Source: Bradyrhizobium sp.
GTDB taxonomy: Bacteria; Pseudomonadota; Alphaproteobacteria; Rhizobiales; Xanthobacteraceae
Length of the DNA: 64,000 nt
NCBI RefSeq assembly: GCF_016213215.1
Contig: NZ_JACRAW010000009.1
Span: forward strand, 1-64,000
Reading direction: 5' to 3'
The position numbers and the translations under genes were made by a program. This document shows positions 41,768 to 50,648 of this stretch, one piece after another. Every line of letters starts with the position of its first letter. Position 1 is the first letter of the stretch. Below the pieces are notes generated by a model that searched no databases, was not told the origin of the DNA, and was given only the letters and a program-made list of their open reading frames with translations.

Positions 41768-42728
41768 GGTAATCAATCCCGGTCTGTCGACCACTGTCCA
41801 GGATCTCGGCCGTCCCGGATATTTTCATCTCGGTATCCCGATCGGCGGGGCCATGGACCGCCTGGCGCTTCGCGCGGCAAACCTGCTTGTCGGTAACGAC
41901 GAAGGCGCCGCCTGTCTCGAGGCGGTCTTCATCGGGCCGCACCTGGAGTTTACCCGCGACGCGATCATCGCGGTAACCGGCGCCGACATGCCCATCAAGC
42001 TCGATGATGAGGAAAGGCCGGGCTGGACCGCGCTTGAGGTCAAGGCGGGTCAAGTGCTGACGTTTGGCTATCTACAGGCCGGCGCGCGCATCTACATCGC
42101 GATCGCCGGCGGGATCGACGTGCCGCTCGCACTGGGCAGTCGTTCGACCTATCCGATCGGTGCGCTGGGCGGCTTCAAGGGGCGCGCAATCGCCGCGGGC
42201 GACACATTGCCCGTCGGTGAAGCTTCACACCGGAAAGCACGACTTGGCGTACCCGGCGAGTTGCGCCGGCGGCCGGGAAATCCCGCTGAGCTGCGCGTCC
42301 TGACCGGATTGTACTGGCACCGTATCACCCCCGAGTCGCAGAAGAGCTTTTTCAGCGACCACTGGAAGGTGGCGCCGGAAGCCGATCGCATGGGTTATCG
42401 CTTCCGCGGCGGCCAGCCGATGCACTTCGTCGAGCGCGAACAGCCGTTCGGCGCAGGATCGGATCCGTCGAACATCGTCGATAGCTGCTACCCATATGGC
42501 TCGATCCAGATACCGGGAGGCAAGGAGCCGATCATCCTGCATCGCGATGCCGTGTCCGGCGGCGGCTACTTCATGGTTGGCACCGTCATTTCTGCCGACA
42601 TGGATCTGATCGGGCAACTTCAACCGAACATGCCGACAAGCTTTGTCGAAGTCGACATGGACAGCGCGCTCCGCGCCCGTGCCGAGCGGGCGAAGTTGTT
42701 ACAAAAGATTCGAAACGCTCTCGCCTGA
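41757..42728 (+). CDS. pxpC: 5-oxoprolinase subunit C / biotin-dependent carboxyltransferase-like (PxpC/KipA)
   Basis: A 323-residue carboxyltransferase-domain subunit 2 protein. GLSTTVQDLGRPGYFHLGIP and GGAMDRLALRAANLLVGN are the family start, with IAIAGGIDVPLALGSRSTYP in the middle. With PxpB it would form the acceptor site for an amide. In E. coli PxpABC works without biotin, so the attached carrier and biotin carboxylase genes make this version resemble a split urea-carboxylase-like machine. Confidence 0.83.
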   Translation: MPVRVINPGLSTTVQDLGRPGYFHLGIPIGGAMDRLALRAANLLVGNDEGAACLEAVFIGPHLEFTRDAIIAVTGADMPIKLDDEERPGWTALEVKAGQVLTFGYLQAGARIYIAIAGGIDVPLALGSRSTYPIGALGGFKGRAIAAGDTLPVGEASHRKARLGVPGELRRRPGNPAELRVLTGLYWHRITPESQKSFFSDHWKVAPEADRMGYRFRGGQPMHFVEREQPFGAGSDPSNIVDSCYPYGSIQIPGGKEPIILHRDAVSGGGYFMVGTVISADMDLIGQLQPNMPTSFVEVDMDSALRARAERAKLLQKIRNALA

Positions 42729-42788
42729 TTTGCAGGGTCGAAGAGCGGGTCGATGCGAGAGCTAGCAACACAGAGAGGGTAGTTGAAG

Positions 42789-43850
42789 ATGAAGTACTTT
42801 GCACGACTGCTATTAGCATCGTCGGCAACGCTGTTTGCCGGCGCAGCCTGCGCCGGAGACTGGTTCCCTTACGACGCGGCGAAAATCGATCCCCCCTTTG
42901 CGGCCGACGGAAAATCAGTCGACGTGAAGTACGTTCCCCTGGAGAAGGCGTCCAAGCCCTGGAAGCTGTGCGTTTCGTTTCCGCACATGAAAGACGCCTA
43001 CTGGCTCGGCGTCGACTATGGTGTTGCGGAGGAGAGCAAGCGCCTCGGCGTCAAGATGAACCTGGTGGAGGCGGGCGGTTACACCGAGCTCAACAAGCAG
43101 ATCTCGCAGATCGAGGATTGCGTGGCGAGCGGCACCGATGCAGTCATCATCGGAGCGATTTCGTCCGACGGACTGAACAAGGTCATTGCCGAGATCGCCA
43201 AGAAGAAGATTCCGGTAATCGACCTCGTCAACGGAATTTCTTCTCCAGAAGTCTCCGCCAAGTCGCTGGTGTCATTCTACACGATGGGCGCGCAAGCCGG
43301 CGCTTACCTTGCCAAGAAGCATCCGGCGGGTTCGCCCGAGGTGGTGGTTGGCTGGTTCCCGGGGCCGGCGGGCGCCGGCTGGGTCGAAGCCGCCAACAAG
43401 GGCTTCCTCGAAGCCATCAAAGGGTCGGCTGTAAAGGTGCTTCAGCCGAAATATGGCGATACCGGCAAGGAGGTGCAGCAGAAGCTCGTCGAGGACGCGC
43501 TGCAGGCTGACCCGAATATTCGCTATGTCGTCGGTACGGCCGTGACCGCTGAAGCTGCACAAGGTGTGATCCGCGAGCGCGGCCTGCAGGGCAAGGTCGA
43601 TCTCCTGGCGTTCTACATGACGCCCGGCGTCTACGAAGGCATCAAGCGCGGCTTTATCCTGGCTGCACCCGCCGATTCCATGGTGATCCAGGGCCGCATC
43701 GCCGTCGATCAGGCGGTCCGCATCCTGGAGGGCAAGGACTACGTTAAGCATCTCGGTCCGAAGATCTTCGTGGTGGATTCCAAGAACATCAACACGGTGC
43801 CGCAGGCGAACATCTTGCCGCCTGAAGGCTTCAAGCCGGTCTTCAACTGA
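42789..43850 (+). CDS. Periplasmic binding protein, TorT/ribose type
   Basis: A 353-residue type I binding protein with signal peptide MKYFARLLLASSATLFAGA and cleavage near ACA-GDW. The body (KLCVSFPHMKDAYWLGVDYG, DAVIIGAISSDGLNKVI) resembles TorT and sugar-binding proteins. ATG 42789 (GAGAGGG upstream) is taken rather than the TTG two codons earlier. It precedes an ATPase and a permease with a hairpin between, so it is the binding unit of a complete importer; the ligand is probably the amide handled by the pxp genes. Confidence 0.82.
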   Translation: MKYFARLLLASSATLFAGAACAGDWFPYDAAKIDPPFAADGKSVDVKYVPLEKASKPWKLCVSFPHMKDAYWLGVDYGVAEESKRLGVKMNLVEAGGYTELNKQISQIEDCVASGTDAVIIGAISSDGLNKVIAEIAKKKIPVIDLVNGISSPEVSAKSLVSFYTMGAQAGAYLAKKHPAGSPEVVVGWFPGPAGAGWVEAANKGFLEAIKGSAVKVLQPKYGDTGKEVQQKLVEDALQADPNIRYVVGTAVTAEAAQGVIRERGLQGKVDLLAFYMTPGVYEGIKRGFILAAPADSMVIQGRIAVDQAVRILEGKDYVKHLGPKIFVVDSKNINTVPQANILPPEGFKPVFN

Positions 43851-43864
43851 TCCGACACAATCAT

Positions 43865-43898
43865 CATCCGGCCGTGTTCAGCTGAACATGGCCGGATG
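43865..43898. repeat. 34-bp near-perfect palindrome between binding protein and ATPase genes
   Basis: Arms CATCCGGCC (43865-43873) and GGCCGGATG (43890-43898) enclose TGTTCAGCTGAACA, itself a palindrome, with only one mismatched pair (43874/43889). In RNA it would form a long hairpin 15 bp before the ATPase start. Such hairpins often keep binding-protein mRNA in excess over the transporter genes. Confidence 0.7.
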
Positions 43899-43912
43899 GT
43901 CGAGGCAGAGAA

Positions 43913-45430
43913 ATGAGCGGCGCAGCATTACCCCTGGTACAGATGACGGGAATTTCGAAAGAGTTTCCGGGCGTCAGAGCGCTGAGCGGCGTTCACCTGA
44001 CGGTGGAGCGGGGCGAGGTCCACGTCCTCTTCGGCGAGAATGGCGCCGGGAAATCGACCCTGATCTCGATCCTCTCCGGCGTCTACCGGCCAAGCGCCGG
44101 CTCTATCAGCATCGACGGCGAGGAGGTTCATTTTCACTCGGTGCACGACGCGACGGATGCCGGCATCGGCACGGTGTTCCAGGAATTCTCGCTAGTTCCG
44201 ACATTGACCGTGTTCGAAAATCTCTATCTTGGCCGCGAACTCAAGCGCGGGCCCTTTATCGACCGCCGGGCAATGGTTGCCGGCGCGCGCAAGCTGTTCG
44301 AGGATCTCGACTTCGACATCGATGTCCATCGACCGGCATCAAGCCTCTCGCGCGCCCAGCAGCAGATGGTCGAGATCGCGAAAGCGTTCCTCTCCAATGC
44401 ACGGGTGCTTATCCTCGACGAGCCGACCGCGTCGCTGACTGAGCGCGAGACCGAGAAACTCTTCTCGTTCATCGCTAAGGCCTCTGCCGCCGGCGTCGGC
44501 ATCATCTACATCTCGCACCGGATACACGAATTTGAAAAGATTGCGGACAGGATCAGCGTTCTGCGCGACGGTCGCCTGATCGCCACCGTCCCGGCAAAGG
44601 GCATTTCGGAAAACAAGCTGATCGAGCTGATGACCGGGCGCTCGATCGACATGATTTACCCAAAGATCGACCGGCAGCCCGACGGCCCGGCGGTAATGAC
44701 ACTTCGTGGAATCCACACAGCCGGCGTCCATGGGGTCGATCTGGAGGTGCGGGCCGGCGAAGTGCTCGGGGTTGCAGGACTCGTGGGAAGCGGGAAGTCC
44801 CGGATCTGGCGAGGCGCACTCGGGCTGCAGCCGATCACCGCTGGCACCGTCAGTTTGAAGAGCCGCGATGTCACCCATCAGCCGACAGGACATCTGCTCA
44901 GGAGCGGGGTCTTTTTCCTCCCCTCCGATCGCAAGAGTGATGGGCTGCAGATGACGGCGACCGCGCGTGAGAATATCGAGCTCAGCCTGCTAGACCGGCC
45001 GGACGTCGTCGGCCGGATGGGCATCGTATCGTCGCGGCGCAGCCGGAGTCTCACCGATTCCATTGGTGAGAAAGTCGGTGTTGCCAAGGGAGCAATGGAT
45101 CGCGCGGTATCGAAGCTGTCAGGCGGAAACCAGCAGAAGGTCCTGTTCGGCAAAGGATTCGGCGAACCGCGCGACGTTTACATTCTTGACGAGCCAACAG
45201 TCGGCGTCGACATGTCCACGCGCGTGGCGCTCTATCAGTTGATCAAGGAGATCGCCGAGGCGGGCAAGGCCGTGGTGGTGATTTCGTCCGACCTTGCGGA
45301 AGTCATGAATCTTGCCCATCGCCTGGTCGTCTTCGCCAAGGGCAGGATCTCTGCCGAGCTTAGCAACGCGGAAATCTGCGAAGAAACCGTCCTGAAATAC
45401 TTCTTTGCCCAAACGGAGGGTTCAGCGTGA
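43913..45430 (+). CDS. Ribose-type ABC transporter ATPase (two nucleotide-binding domains)
   Basis: A 505-residue RbsA-type protein with two ATPase halves. First half: Walker A GENGAGKSTL (about residue 39), LSRAQQQMVEIAKA and ILDEPTASL. Second half: a degenerate GLVGSGKSRIW loop, then LSGGNQQKVLFGKG and ILDEPTVGVD. This tandem, with the second P-loop altered, is usual for CUT2 sugar importers. ATG 43913 has GAGG upstream. It drives import with the 45427 permease. Confidence 0.88.
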   Translation: MSGAALPLVQMTGISKEFPGVRALSGVHLTVERGEVHVLFGENGAGKSTLISILSGVYRPSAGSISIDGEEVHFHSVHDATDAGIGTVFQEFSLVPTLTVFENLYLGRELKRGPFIDRRAMVAGARKLFEDLDFDIDVHRPASSLSRAQQQMVEIAKAFLSNARVLILDEPTASLTERETEKLFSFIAKASAAGVGIIYISHRIHEFEKIADRISVLRDGRLIATVPAKGISENKLIELMTGRSIDMIYPKIDRQPDGPAVMTLRGIHTAGVHGVDLEVRAGEVLGVAGLVGSGKSRIWRGALGLQPITAGTVSLKSRDVTHQPTGHLLRSGVFFLPSDRKSDGLQMTATARENIELSLLDRPDVVGRMGIVSSRRSRSLTDSIGEKVGVAKGAMDRAVSKLSGGNQQKVLFGKGFGEPRDVYILDEPTVGVDMSTRVALYQLIKEIAEAGKAVVVISSDLAEVMNLAHRLVVFAKGRISAELSNAEICEETVLKYFFAQTEGSA

Positions 45431-46470
45431 GCATTCAGACCACGTCGGTCGTCGAGGAGACCAGTGCACCCCGCCGCTCCAACGTCCTCTTCTCGGCCAT
45501 TACTTACGTATTTCTGCGGGTCGGCGTTTTGCCGTTCTTCCTCGTCGCGACCCTTGTCGCGTTTGCTTTGATATCGCGTGAGTTCCTTGCGCTGCAAAAT
45601 CTGACCAATGTCGCGCGACAGTCGGTGTATCTGATCCTGGTATCGATCGGGCAGATGCTGGCGCTCGTGACCGGCGGCTTCGATTTGTCGGTCGGCACCG
45701 CGATCGCGCTGACCTCTGTCGTATCTGCGATCGCGATGGTGGCGCTGACGCCGGTCCTGCCCGGAATGGTTTGGCTTGTGGTCGCGCTCGGAATATGCGC
45801 CGGCCTGGGTGCGGGGTTGGTGGTTGGCGGTTTCAATGGAATTGGTGTCGCGCAGTTTGGCGTCTCTCCTTTCATCATGACGCTCGGCGTGCAGTCGGTC
45901 GGTGCTGGCGTCGCACTGTTTCTGACCGGCGGCGTACCGGTATCGGGCATGCCGTACCAGTTCGGGGACGTCCTTGGTTTCGGCCGCATCTTCGATATCC
46001 CCATTCCGGTGGCGGTCGCGGTGGTGGCATCGGTTGCGGTCTGGATCCTGATGAACCGCACCCGCCTCGGCAAACACATCCATGCCGTCGGGGGCAATCT
46101 AAAGGCGGCACATCTGTCGGGCGTCAACACGAAGAGGGTGTTGTTCATCACTTATGTGCTGTGCGCGCTGCTGGCGTCGATTGCCGGCCTTCTTCTGACG
46201 GCGCGGGTCGGATCTGGAGAAACCAATCTCGGAGGCAAGATCGCGCTCGAGTCGATCGCGGCTTGCGTCATTGCCGGAGTGTCGCTGCGCGGCGGCATCG
46301 GCCGCGTGGAAAACGTGGTGCTGGGCGCGTTCTTCATCACGCTGCTGCAAAACGGGATGAACATCGCCCAGATCGGCTCGTACATGCAGATGGTGCTGTT
46401 GGGCTCGTTGCTGGTGCTCGCCGTCATCCTCGATCAACTTCGCTATCGGCTGCTGATCGGGGATCGCTAA
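45427..46470 (+). CDS. Ribose-type ABC transporter permease
   Basis: A 347-residue RbsC-type permease with about 8-10 helices, including LVSIGQMLALVTGGFDLSVG (typical of the family) and GGKIALESIAACVIAGVSLRGG near the cytoplasmic loop that meets the ATPase. GTG 45427 overlaps the ATPase stop as GTGA. It is the only permease gene here, so it would act as a homodimer. Confidence 0.87.
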   Translation: MSIQTTSVVEETSAPRRSNVLFSAITYVFLRVGVLPFFLVATLVAFALISREFLALQNLTNVARQSVYLILVSIGQMLALVTGGFDLSVGTAIALTSVVSAIAMVALTPVLPGMVWLVVALGICAGLGAGLVVGGFNGIGVAQFGVSPFIMTLGVQSVGAGVALFLTGGVPVSGMPYQFGDVLGFGRIFDIPIPVAVAVVASVAVWILMNRTRLGKHIHAVGGNLKAAHLSGVNTKRVLFITYVLCALLASIAGLLLTARVGSGETNLGGKIALESIAACVIAGVSLRGGIGRVENVVLGAFFITLLQNGMNIAQIGSYMQMVLLGSLLVLAVILDQLRYRLLIGDR

Positions 46471-46537
46471 CGCAAAGAGCGCGTTCGGGCCTTCGGCCAG
46501 GCTCGAGACCAGTGCCGCACATACCAGGAGACTGAAC

Positions 46538-47812
46538 TTGAGCAATGCATCGATCGCCGCACGGCGCACTGAGGCTATTTCCCGCGGAGTTGGGGTGACG
46601 ACGCAGATCTATGCGGCCCGCGCACGCAATTCGGAGATCTGGGACGCCGAAGGACGCCGCTATATCGATTTCGCGTCCGGCATCGCCGTGCTGAATACCG
46701 GCCACTGCCATCCCAAGGTCATCGCCGCGGCCAAGGAGCAGCTCGATCGGTTCACGCACACGTGCCATCAGGTTGTTCCTTACGAAAATTATGTGCATTT
46801 GGCCGAGCGGCTGAACCGGCTTGTGCCCGGATCTTTCGCCAAGAAGACGATCTTCGTGACGACGGGAGCTGAAGCTGTCGAAAACGCCGTCAAGATCGCG
46901 AGAGCTGCGACGGGGCGCTCAGCGGTTGTCGCCTTCTCCGGGGGCTTCCACGGGCGCACGTTCATGGGCATGGCCCTGACGGGGAAGGTCGCTCCCTACA
47001 AGATCGGCTTCGGCTCGATGCCGGGCGACGTCTTTCATGTGCCGTTCCCGGTGGCGCTGCACGGCATCTCCGTGGCCGACTCGCTTGCGGCGCTCGAGAG
47101 ACTGTTCAAAGCCGACGTGGACCCCGCTCGTGTCGCGGCCATCATTGTCGAGCCGGTTCAGGGCGAGGGCGGCTTCTACGAGTCGCCGCGCGATTTCCTG
47201 GTTGCCCTGCGTGAGATCTGCGACCAGCGCGGCATCCTCTTGATCGCAGACGAAGTGCAGACCGGCTTCGCGCGGACGGGGCGAATGTTTGCCATGGAAC
47301 GTCCCGGTGTGGTGGCTGATATCACCACCATGGCAAAGAGCCTTGGCGGCGGTTTTCCGCTTGCGGCGGTTACGGGCCGGGCCGAGTTGATGGATGCGCC
47401 GGGCCCAGGCGGCCTTGGCGGCACGTATGGCGGCAATCCGGTCGGCATCGCCGCCGCGCATGCCGTGCTCGACGTCATCGAGGAAGAGAAGCTGTGCGAC
47501 CGTGCCAGTCTGCTTGGTGCGCGCTTGAAGCAGCGGCTCGAATCGCTGCGCGAGGACGTGCCGGAGATCGCGGACATTCGCGGGCCCGGCTTCATGAACG
47601 CGATCGAGTTCAACGATGCGATGAAGGGTTTGCCGTCGGAGAAGTTCGCAGGGACCGTCAGGCTGAAAGCCCTTGAGAGAGGGCTGATCCTGCTAACCTG
47701 TGGCGTATACGGCAACGTCATCCGTTTTCTTTCACCGATTACCATCGAGGACAGCGTCATGAACGAGGCGCTCGACCTACTCGAGGCTGCAATCAGAGAC
47801 GCCAGAGCATGA
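46538..47812 (+). CDS. gabT: 4-Aminobutyrate aminotransferase (GabT-like)
   Basis: A 424-residue class III PLP aminotransferase. The PLP region includes FVTTGAEAVENAVKIARAAT (about residue 105), FSGGFHGRTFMGMALTGK and IADEVQTGFARTG, with the Schiff-base lysine in MAKSLGGGFPLAA. It would move the amino group of GABA to 2-oxoglutarate, yielding succinic semialdehyde. Start is TTG 46538, with CAGGAG 9 nt before it; no ATG fits. The next gene overlaps by 4 bp and is the matching semialdehyde dehydrogenase. Confidence 0.85.
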   Translation: MSNASIAARRTEAISRGVGVTTQIYAARARNSEIWDAEGRRYIDFASGIAVLNTGHCHPKVIAAAKEQLDRFTHTCHQVVPYENYVHLAERLNRLVPGSFAKKTIFVTTGAEAVENAVKIARAATGRSAVVAFSGGFHGRTFMGMALTGKVAPYKIGFGSMPGDVFHVPFPVALHGISVADSLAALERLFKADVDPARVAAIIVEPVQGEGGFYESPRDFLVALREICDQRGILLIADEVQTGFARTGRMFAMERPGVVADITTMAKSLGGGFPLAAVTGRAELMDAPGPGGLGGTYGGNPVGIAAAHAVLDVIEEEKLCDRASLLGARLKQRLESLREDVPEIADIRGPGFMNAIEFNDAMKGLPSEKFAGTVRLKALERGLILLTCGVYGNVIRFLSPITIEDSVMNEALDLLEAAIRDARA

Positions 47813-49287
47813 GTGTATCGCAAACAATTGCAGCAAAACTGAAGGACGGTAGCTTGCTGCGCGCCGCCGGACTGATTGGCGGCACGTGGATCGACAATGT
47901 CTCGGACGGCCGGCGGTTCGAGATCCTGGACCCCGCGACGGGCGATAAGGTCGCGACCGCGCCCGAGATGGCCTGCACGGAGACCGAGGCCGCGATCAAC
48001 GCGGCTTACTCGGCCTTCAAGAGTTGGGCCGCCCTCACAGGCAAAGCACGGAGCGCGGTGCTTCGTCGCTGGTACGATCTGATCGTGGCAAATGTCGACG
48101 ATTTGGCGATCATACTTACTGCGGAGATGGGCAAGCCCCTTGCCGAGGCCCGCGGCGAGGTTCTTTACGGTGCTGCCTATATCGAATGGTTTGCCGAGGA
48201 AGCCAAGCGCATTTACGGGGATACGATACCGGGGCATCAGCACGACAAGCGCATCATCGTGCTGAAGCAACCGATCGGCGTGGTAGGCGTGATCACGCCG
48301 TGGAACTTTCCAAATGCGATGATCGCCCGGAAGCTTGCACCGGCTCTGGCCGTCGGTTGCACCGTCGTGGCCAAACCGGCCGAGCAAACTCCGCTTTCCG
48401 CGGTCGCCCTGGCGATTCTGGCCGAGCGGGCCGGTATTCCGCCCGGCGTTCTCAACGTTATTGTCGGGAGCGATGGGCCGGCAATTGGGAGGACGCTCTG
48501 CGCCAGCGAAAAAGTCCGCAAGATCAGCTTTACGGGCTCGACGGAAGTTGGCCGCATTCTGATGCGGCAGTCCGCTGCGCACATCAAGAAGGTTAGCCTG
48601 GAATTAGGCGGCAACGCTCCGTTTATCGTGTTCGACGACGCAGACATGGACGCTGCCATAGAAGGCGCAATACAGTCGAAGTTTCGCAATGCCGGCCAGA
48701 CATGCGTCTGTGCTAATCGAATCTATGTTCAGTCGGGGATCTACGACGAGTTCGCGCGGCGATTAACATCACGGGTTTCTCGGCTCAATGTCGCAAGCGG
48801 CTTTGACGCCGGCGTCGATATTGGTCCGCTGATTGACCAGGACAGCTTGCGGAAGGTCGAGAGACATGTTGCGGATGTTTTGGCAAAGGGCGGCACCATC
48901 GCCCTGGGTGGTAAACTGCATCCGCTCGGCGGCACGTTTTACGAGCCGACCGTTCTCACTGGCGTCAACGCCCAGATGACCATCGCGGGCGAGGAGACAT
49001 TTGGCCCCGTCGCTCCGTTGTTCCGTTTCGAAGATGTCGACGATGTGATCGCACAGGCAAACGATACAATCTTCGGCCTTGCGGCCTATTTCTACGCTCG
49101 CGATCTCTCTCGTGTTTGGAAGGTCGCGGAGGCCCTGGAATATGGAATCATCGGCATAAACACCGGTCTGATCTCGACCGAAGTCGCGCCTTTCGGAGGT
49201 GTCAAGCAGTCGGGTCAGGGACGGGAAGGCTCGAAGTACGGCGCTGAAGACTACTTGGAGATCAAGTATCTGTGCATGCAGGTGTGA
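47809..49287 (+). CDS. gabD: NAD(P)-dependent succinate-semialdehyde dehydrogenase (GabD-like)
   Basis: A 492-residue aldehyde dehydrogenase. GVITPWNFPNAMIARK (about residue 162) binds cofactor, FTGSTEVGRILM follows, LELGGNAPFIVFDDAD carries the general base Glu, and the catalytic cysteine is in GQTCVCANR (about residue 300). It would oxidise succinic semialdehyde to succinate. The 4-bp overlap with gabT and operon position support a GABA-to-succinate branch. Glutarate-semialdehyde dehydrogenase is the closest alternative. Confidence 0.85.
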   Translation: MSVSQTIAAKLKDGSLLRAAGLIGGTWIDNVSDGRRFEILDPATGDKVATAPEMACTETEAAINAAYSAFKSWAALTGKARSAVLRRWYDLIVANVDDLAIILTAEMGKPLAEARGEVLYGAAYIEWFAEEAKRIYGDTIPGHQHDKRIIVLKQPIGVVGVITPWNFPNAMIARKLAPALAVGCTVVAKPAEQTPLSAVALAILAERAGIPPGVLNVIVGSDGPAIGRTLCASEKVRKISFTGSTEVGRILMRQSAAHIKKVSLELGGNAPFIVFDDADMDAAIEGAIQSKFRNAGQTCVCANRIYVQSGIYDEFARRLTSRVSRLNVASGFDAGVDIGPLIDQDSLRKVERHVADVLAKGGTIALGGKLHPLGGTFYEPTVLTGVNAQMTIAGEETFGPVAPLFRFEDVDDVIAQANDTIFGLAAYFYARDLSRVWKVAEALEYGIIGINTGLISTEVAPFGGVKQSGQGREGSKYGAEDYLEIKYLCMQV

Positions 49288-49332
49288 CGATCACGATCGT
49301 CGTTCATGGGCTAGCTAACCCACTGATTTGGT

Positions 49333-49408
49333 TGGTGGGCCCGGCAGGACTCGAACCTGCAACCAGACCGTTATGAGCGGCCGGCTCTAACCATTGAGCT
49401 ACAGGCCC
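49333..49408 (-). tRNA. tRNA-Ile2 with CAT anticodon (lysidine type)
   Basis: On the minus strand the 76-nt sequence begins GGGCCTGTAGCTCAATGG and ends with the encoded CCA. Acceptor stem GGGCCTG/CGGGCCC pairs with one T-G wobble, the T arm contains GGTTCGAGTCC and the anticodon loop reads CTCATAA. The CAT anticodon with this G-rich acceptor is typical of the isoleucine tRNA whose C34 is changed to lysidine, rather than of initiator or elongator Met tRNA. Confidence 0.88.
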
Positions 49409-49487
49409 CGCCGCGACCTGCCAAAACGGCGGCAGCGGTGCTGCCACCGTTTACAGGGCGCGCGGCGAGGGTGCAATGCCGTGGCTC

Positions 49488-49560
49488 GAGCATGATCCGG
49501 AAAAGTGGAGACCGGTTTTCCGACAAGATCATGCTCAATCAAAGGACTAAAGCGCGATGC
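49488..49560. repeat. Dispersed intergenic repeat (GAGCATGATC type)
   Basis: GAGCATGATCCGGAAAAGTG, ACCGGTTTTCCGACAAGATC, ATGCTCAA and AAAGCGCGATGC: the outer parts (GAGCATGATC/GATCATGCTC) and inner parts (CCGGAAAA/TTTTCCG) pair. It is a well-known rhizobial intergenic element, recognised from memory, and overlaps the 3' side of the Bug-family gene. Confidence 0.7.
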
Positions 49561-49563
49561 GCT

Positions 49564-50544
49564 TCAGTCCACCGACACGCCGGCGAACTCGACCACCTTG
49601 CGCCATTTTTCGGTCTCGTCCGCCACCAGCTTGCCGAACTCGGCAGGCGTCATCGGCTTCGGGATGCCCCCGGTTTCCTTGAGCCGCGCCACCAGCTTCG
49701 GATCCTTCAGGGCCTCGCCGACCGCCTTGTTGAGTATCTCGATGACCTCCGGCGGCGTGCCCTTGGGGGCGGAAATGCCGTAGAAGCCGACCGATTCAAA
49801 GCCCGGCACGGTTTCGGCAATCGCCGGAATATCGGGCACCACGGGCCAGCGCTGCGGGGAGGTGACGCCGAGCGGGCGCACAGTGCCGCCGCGCACCTGT
49901 TCCAGTGCCGACGGCAGGTTGTCGAAGATCAGCTGCACCTTGTTGGAGATGACATCGGGCAGGGCCGCCGCCGAGCCGCGGTAGGGCACGTGCAGCATGT
50001 CGCACTTGGTCATCGCCTTGAACAACTCGGCCGACATGTGAACCGACGTGCCGTTGCCCGAGGAGGCGTAGGAGATCTTGCCGGGATTGGCCTTGCAGTA
50101 GTCGATGAATTCCCGAACGGTCTTCGCCGGCATCGCGTTCGACACGATCATCAGGTTGGTGAGCTGCATGATGCTGGCGACCGGCGCGGTGTCGCGCAGG
50201 AAGTCGTAAGGCAGCTTCTTGTAGAGCGAGGTGCTGATCGCATTGTTAGGCGCGACGAACAACAGCGTGTAGCCGTCCGGCGGCGAATTGATCGCGGCCG
50301 CAGCCGCGATGTTCCCGCCCGAGCCGGTTCGGTTCTCCACGATGAACTGCTGGCCGAAATGATCCGACAGCCACTGCGCCATGATCCTTGCCACGATGTC
50401 GACCGGGCCACCGGCCGAAAATCCGATCAGCCATCGCACCGGCCGGGTCGGATAATCCGCGGCTGCTGCGGGGACGGTCGCCACAAAAAGGCTCGCAAGG
50501 CAGACCAGGCCGAACAAGCGCGTGCGGAAACTACGGATCATCAT
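49564..50544 (-). CDS. Orphan Bug/TctC-family solute-binding protein
   Basis: A 326-residue protein with signal peptide MMIRSFRTRLFGLVCLASLF and mature start near ADYPTRPVRWLIGF. Features are PVDIVARIMAQWLSDHFGQQF, NRTGSGGNIAAAAA and MLHVPYRGSAAALPD. GGGGGGA precedes tandem ATGs at 50544 and 50541. No TctAB genes adjoin it. A perfect 20-bp palindrome lies about 105 bp upstream. Confidence 0.83.
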   Translation of the reverse strand: MMIRSFRTRLFGLVCLASLFVATVPAAAADYPTRPVRWLIGFSAGGPVDIVARIMAQWLSDHFGQQFIVENRTGSGGNIAAAAAINSPPDGYTLLFVAPNNAISTSLYKKLPYDFLRDTAPVASIMQLTNLMIVSNAMPAKTVREFIDYCKANPGKISYASSGNGTSVHMSAELFKAMTKCDMLHVPYRGSAAALPDVISNKVQLIFDNLPSALEQVRGGTVRPLGVTSPQRWPVVPDIPAIAETVPGFESVGFYGISAPKGTPPEVIEILNKAVGEALKDPKLVARLKETGGIPKPMTPAEFGKLVADETEKWRKVVEFAGVSVD

Positions 50545-50648
50545 TCCCCCCATGTTTTCTTGTCGTTGCTGGGCCCATGCTTCCACAAAATCCCGACCTT
50601 GCCTACACCGCAGGGCTCAAATTGGCCAAATCGGCATGACGCAAACCC

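Noticed and set aside
49333..49408. tRNA-Met reading of the CAT-anticodon tRNA
   Set aside because: The G-rich acceptor, D-arm sequence and CTCATAA loop match alphaproteobacterial tRNA-Ile2; initiator features (C1 mismatch, three G-C pairs of the anticodon stem) are absent.
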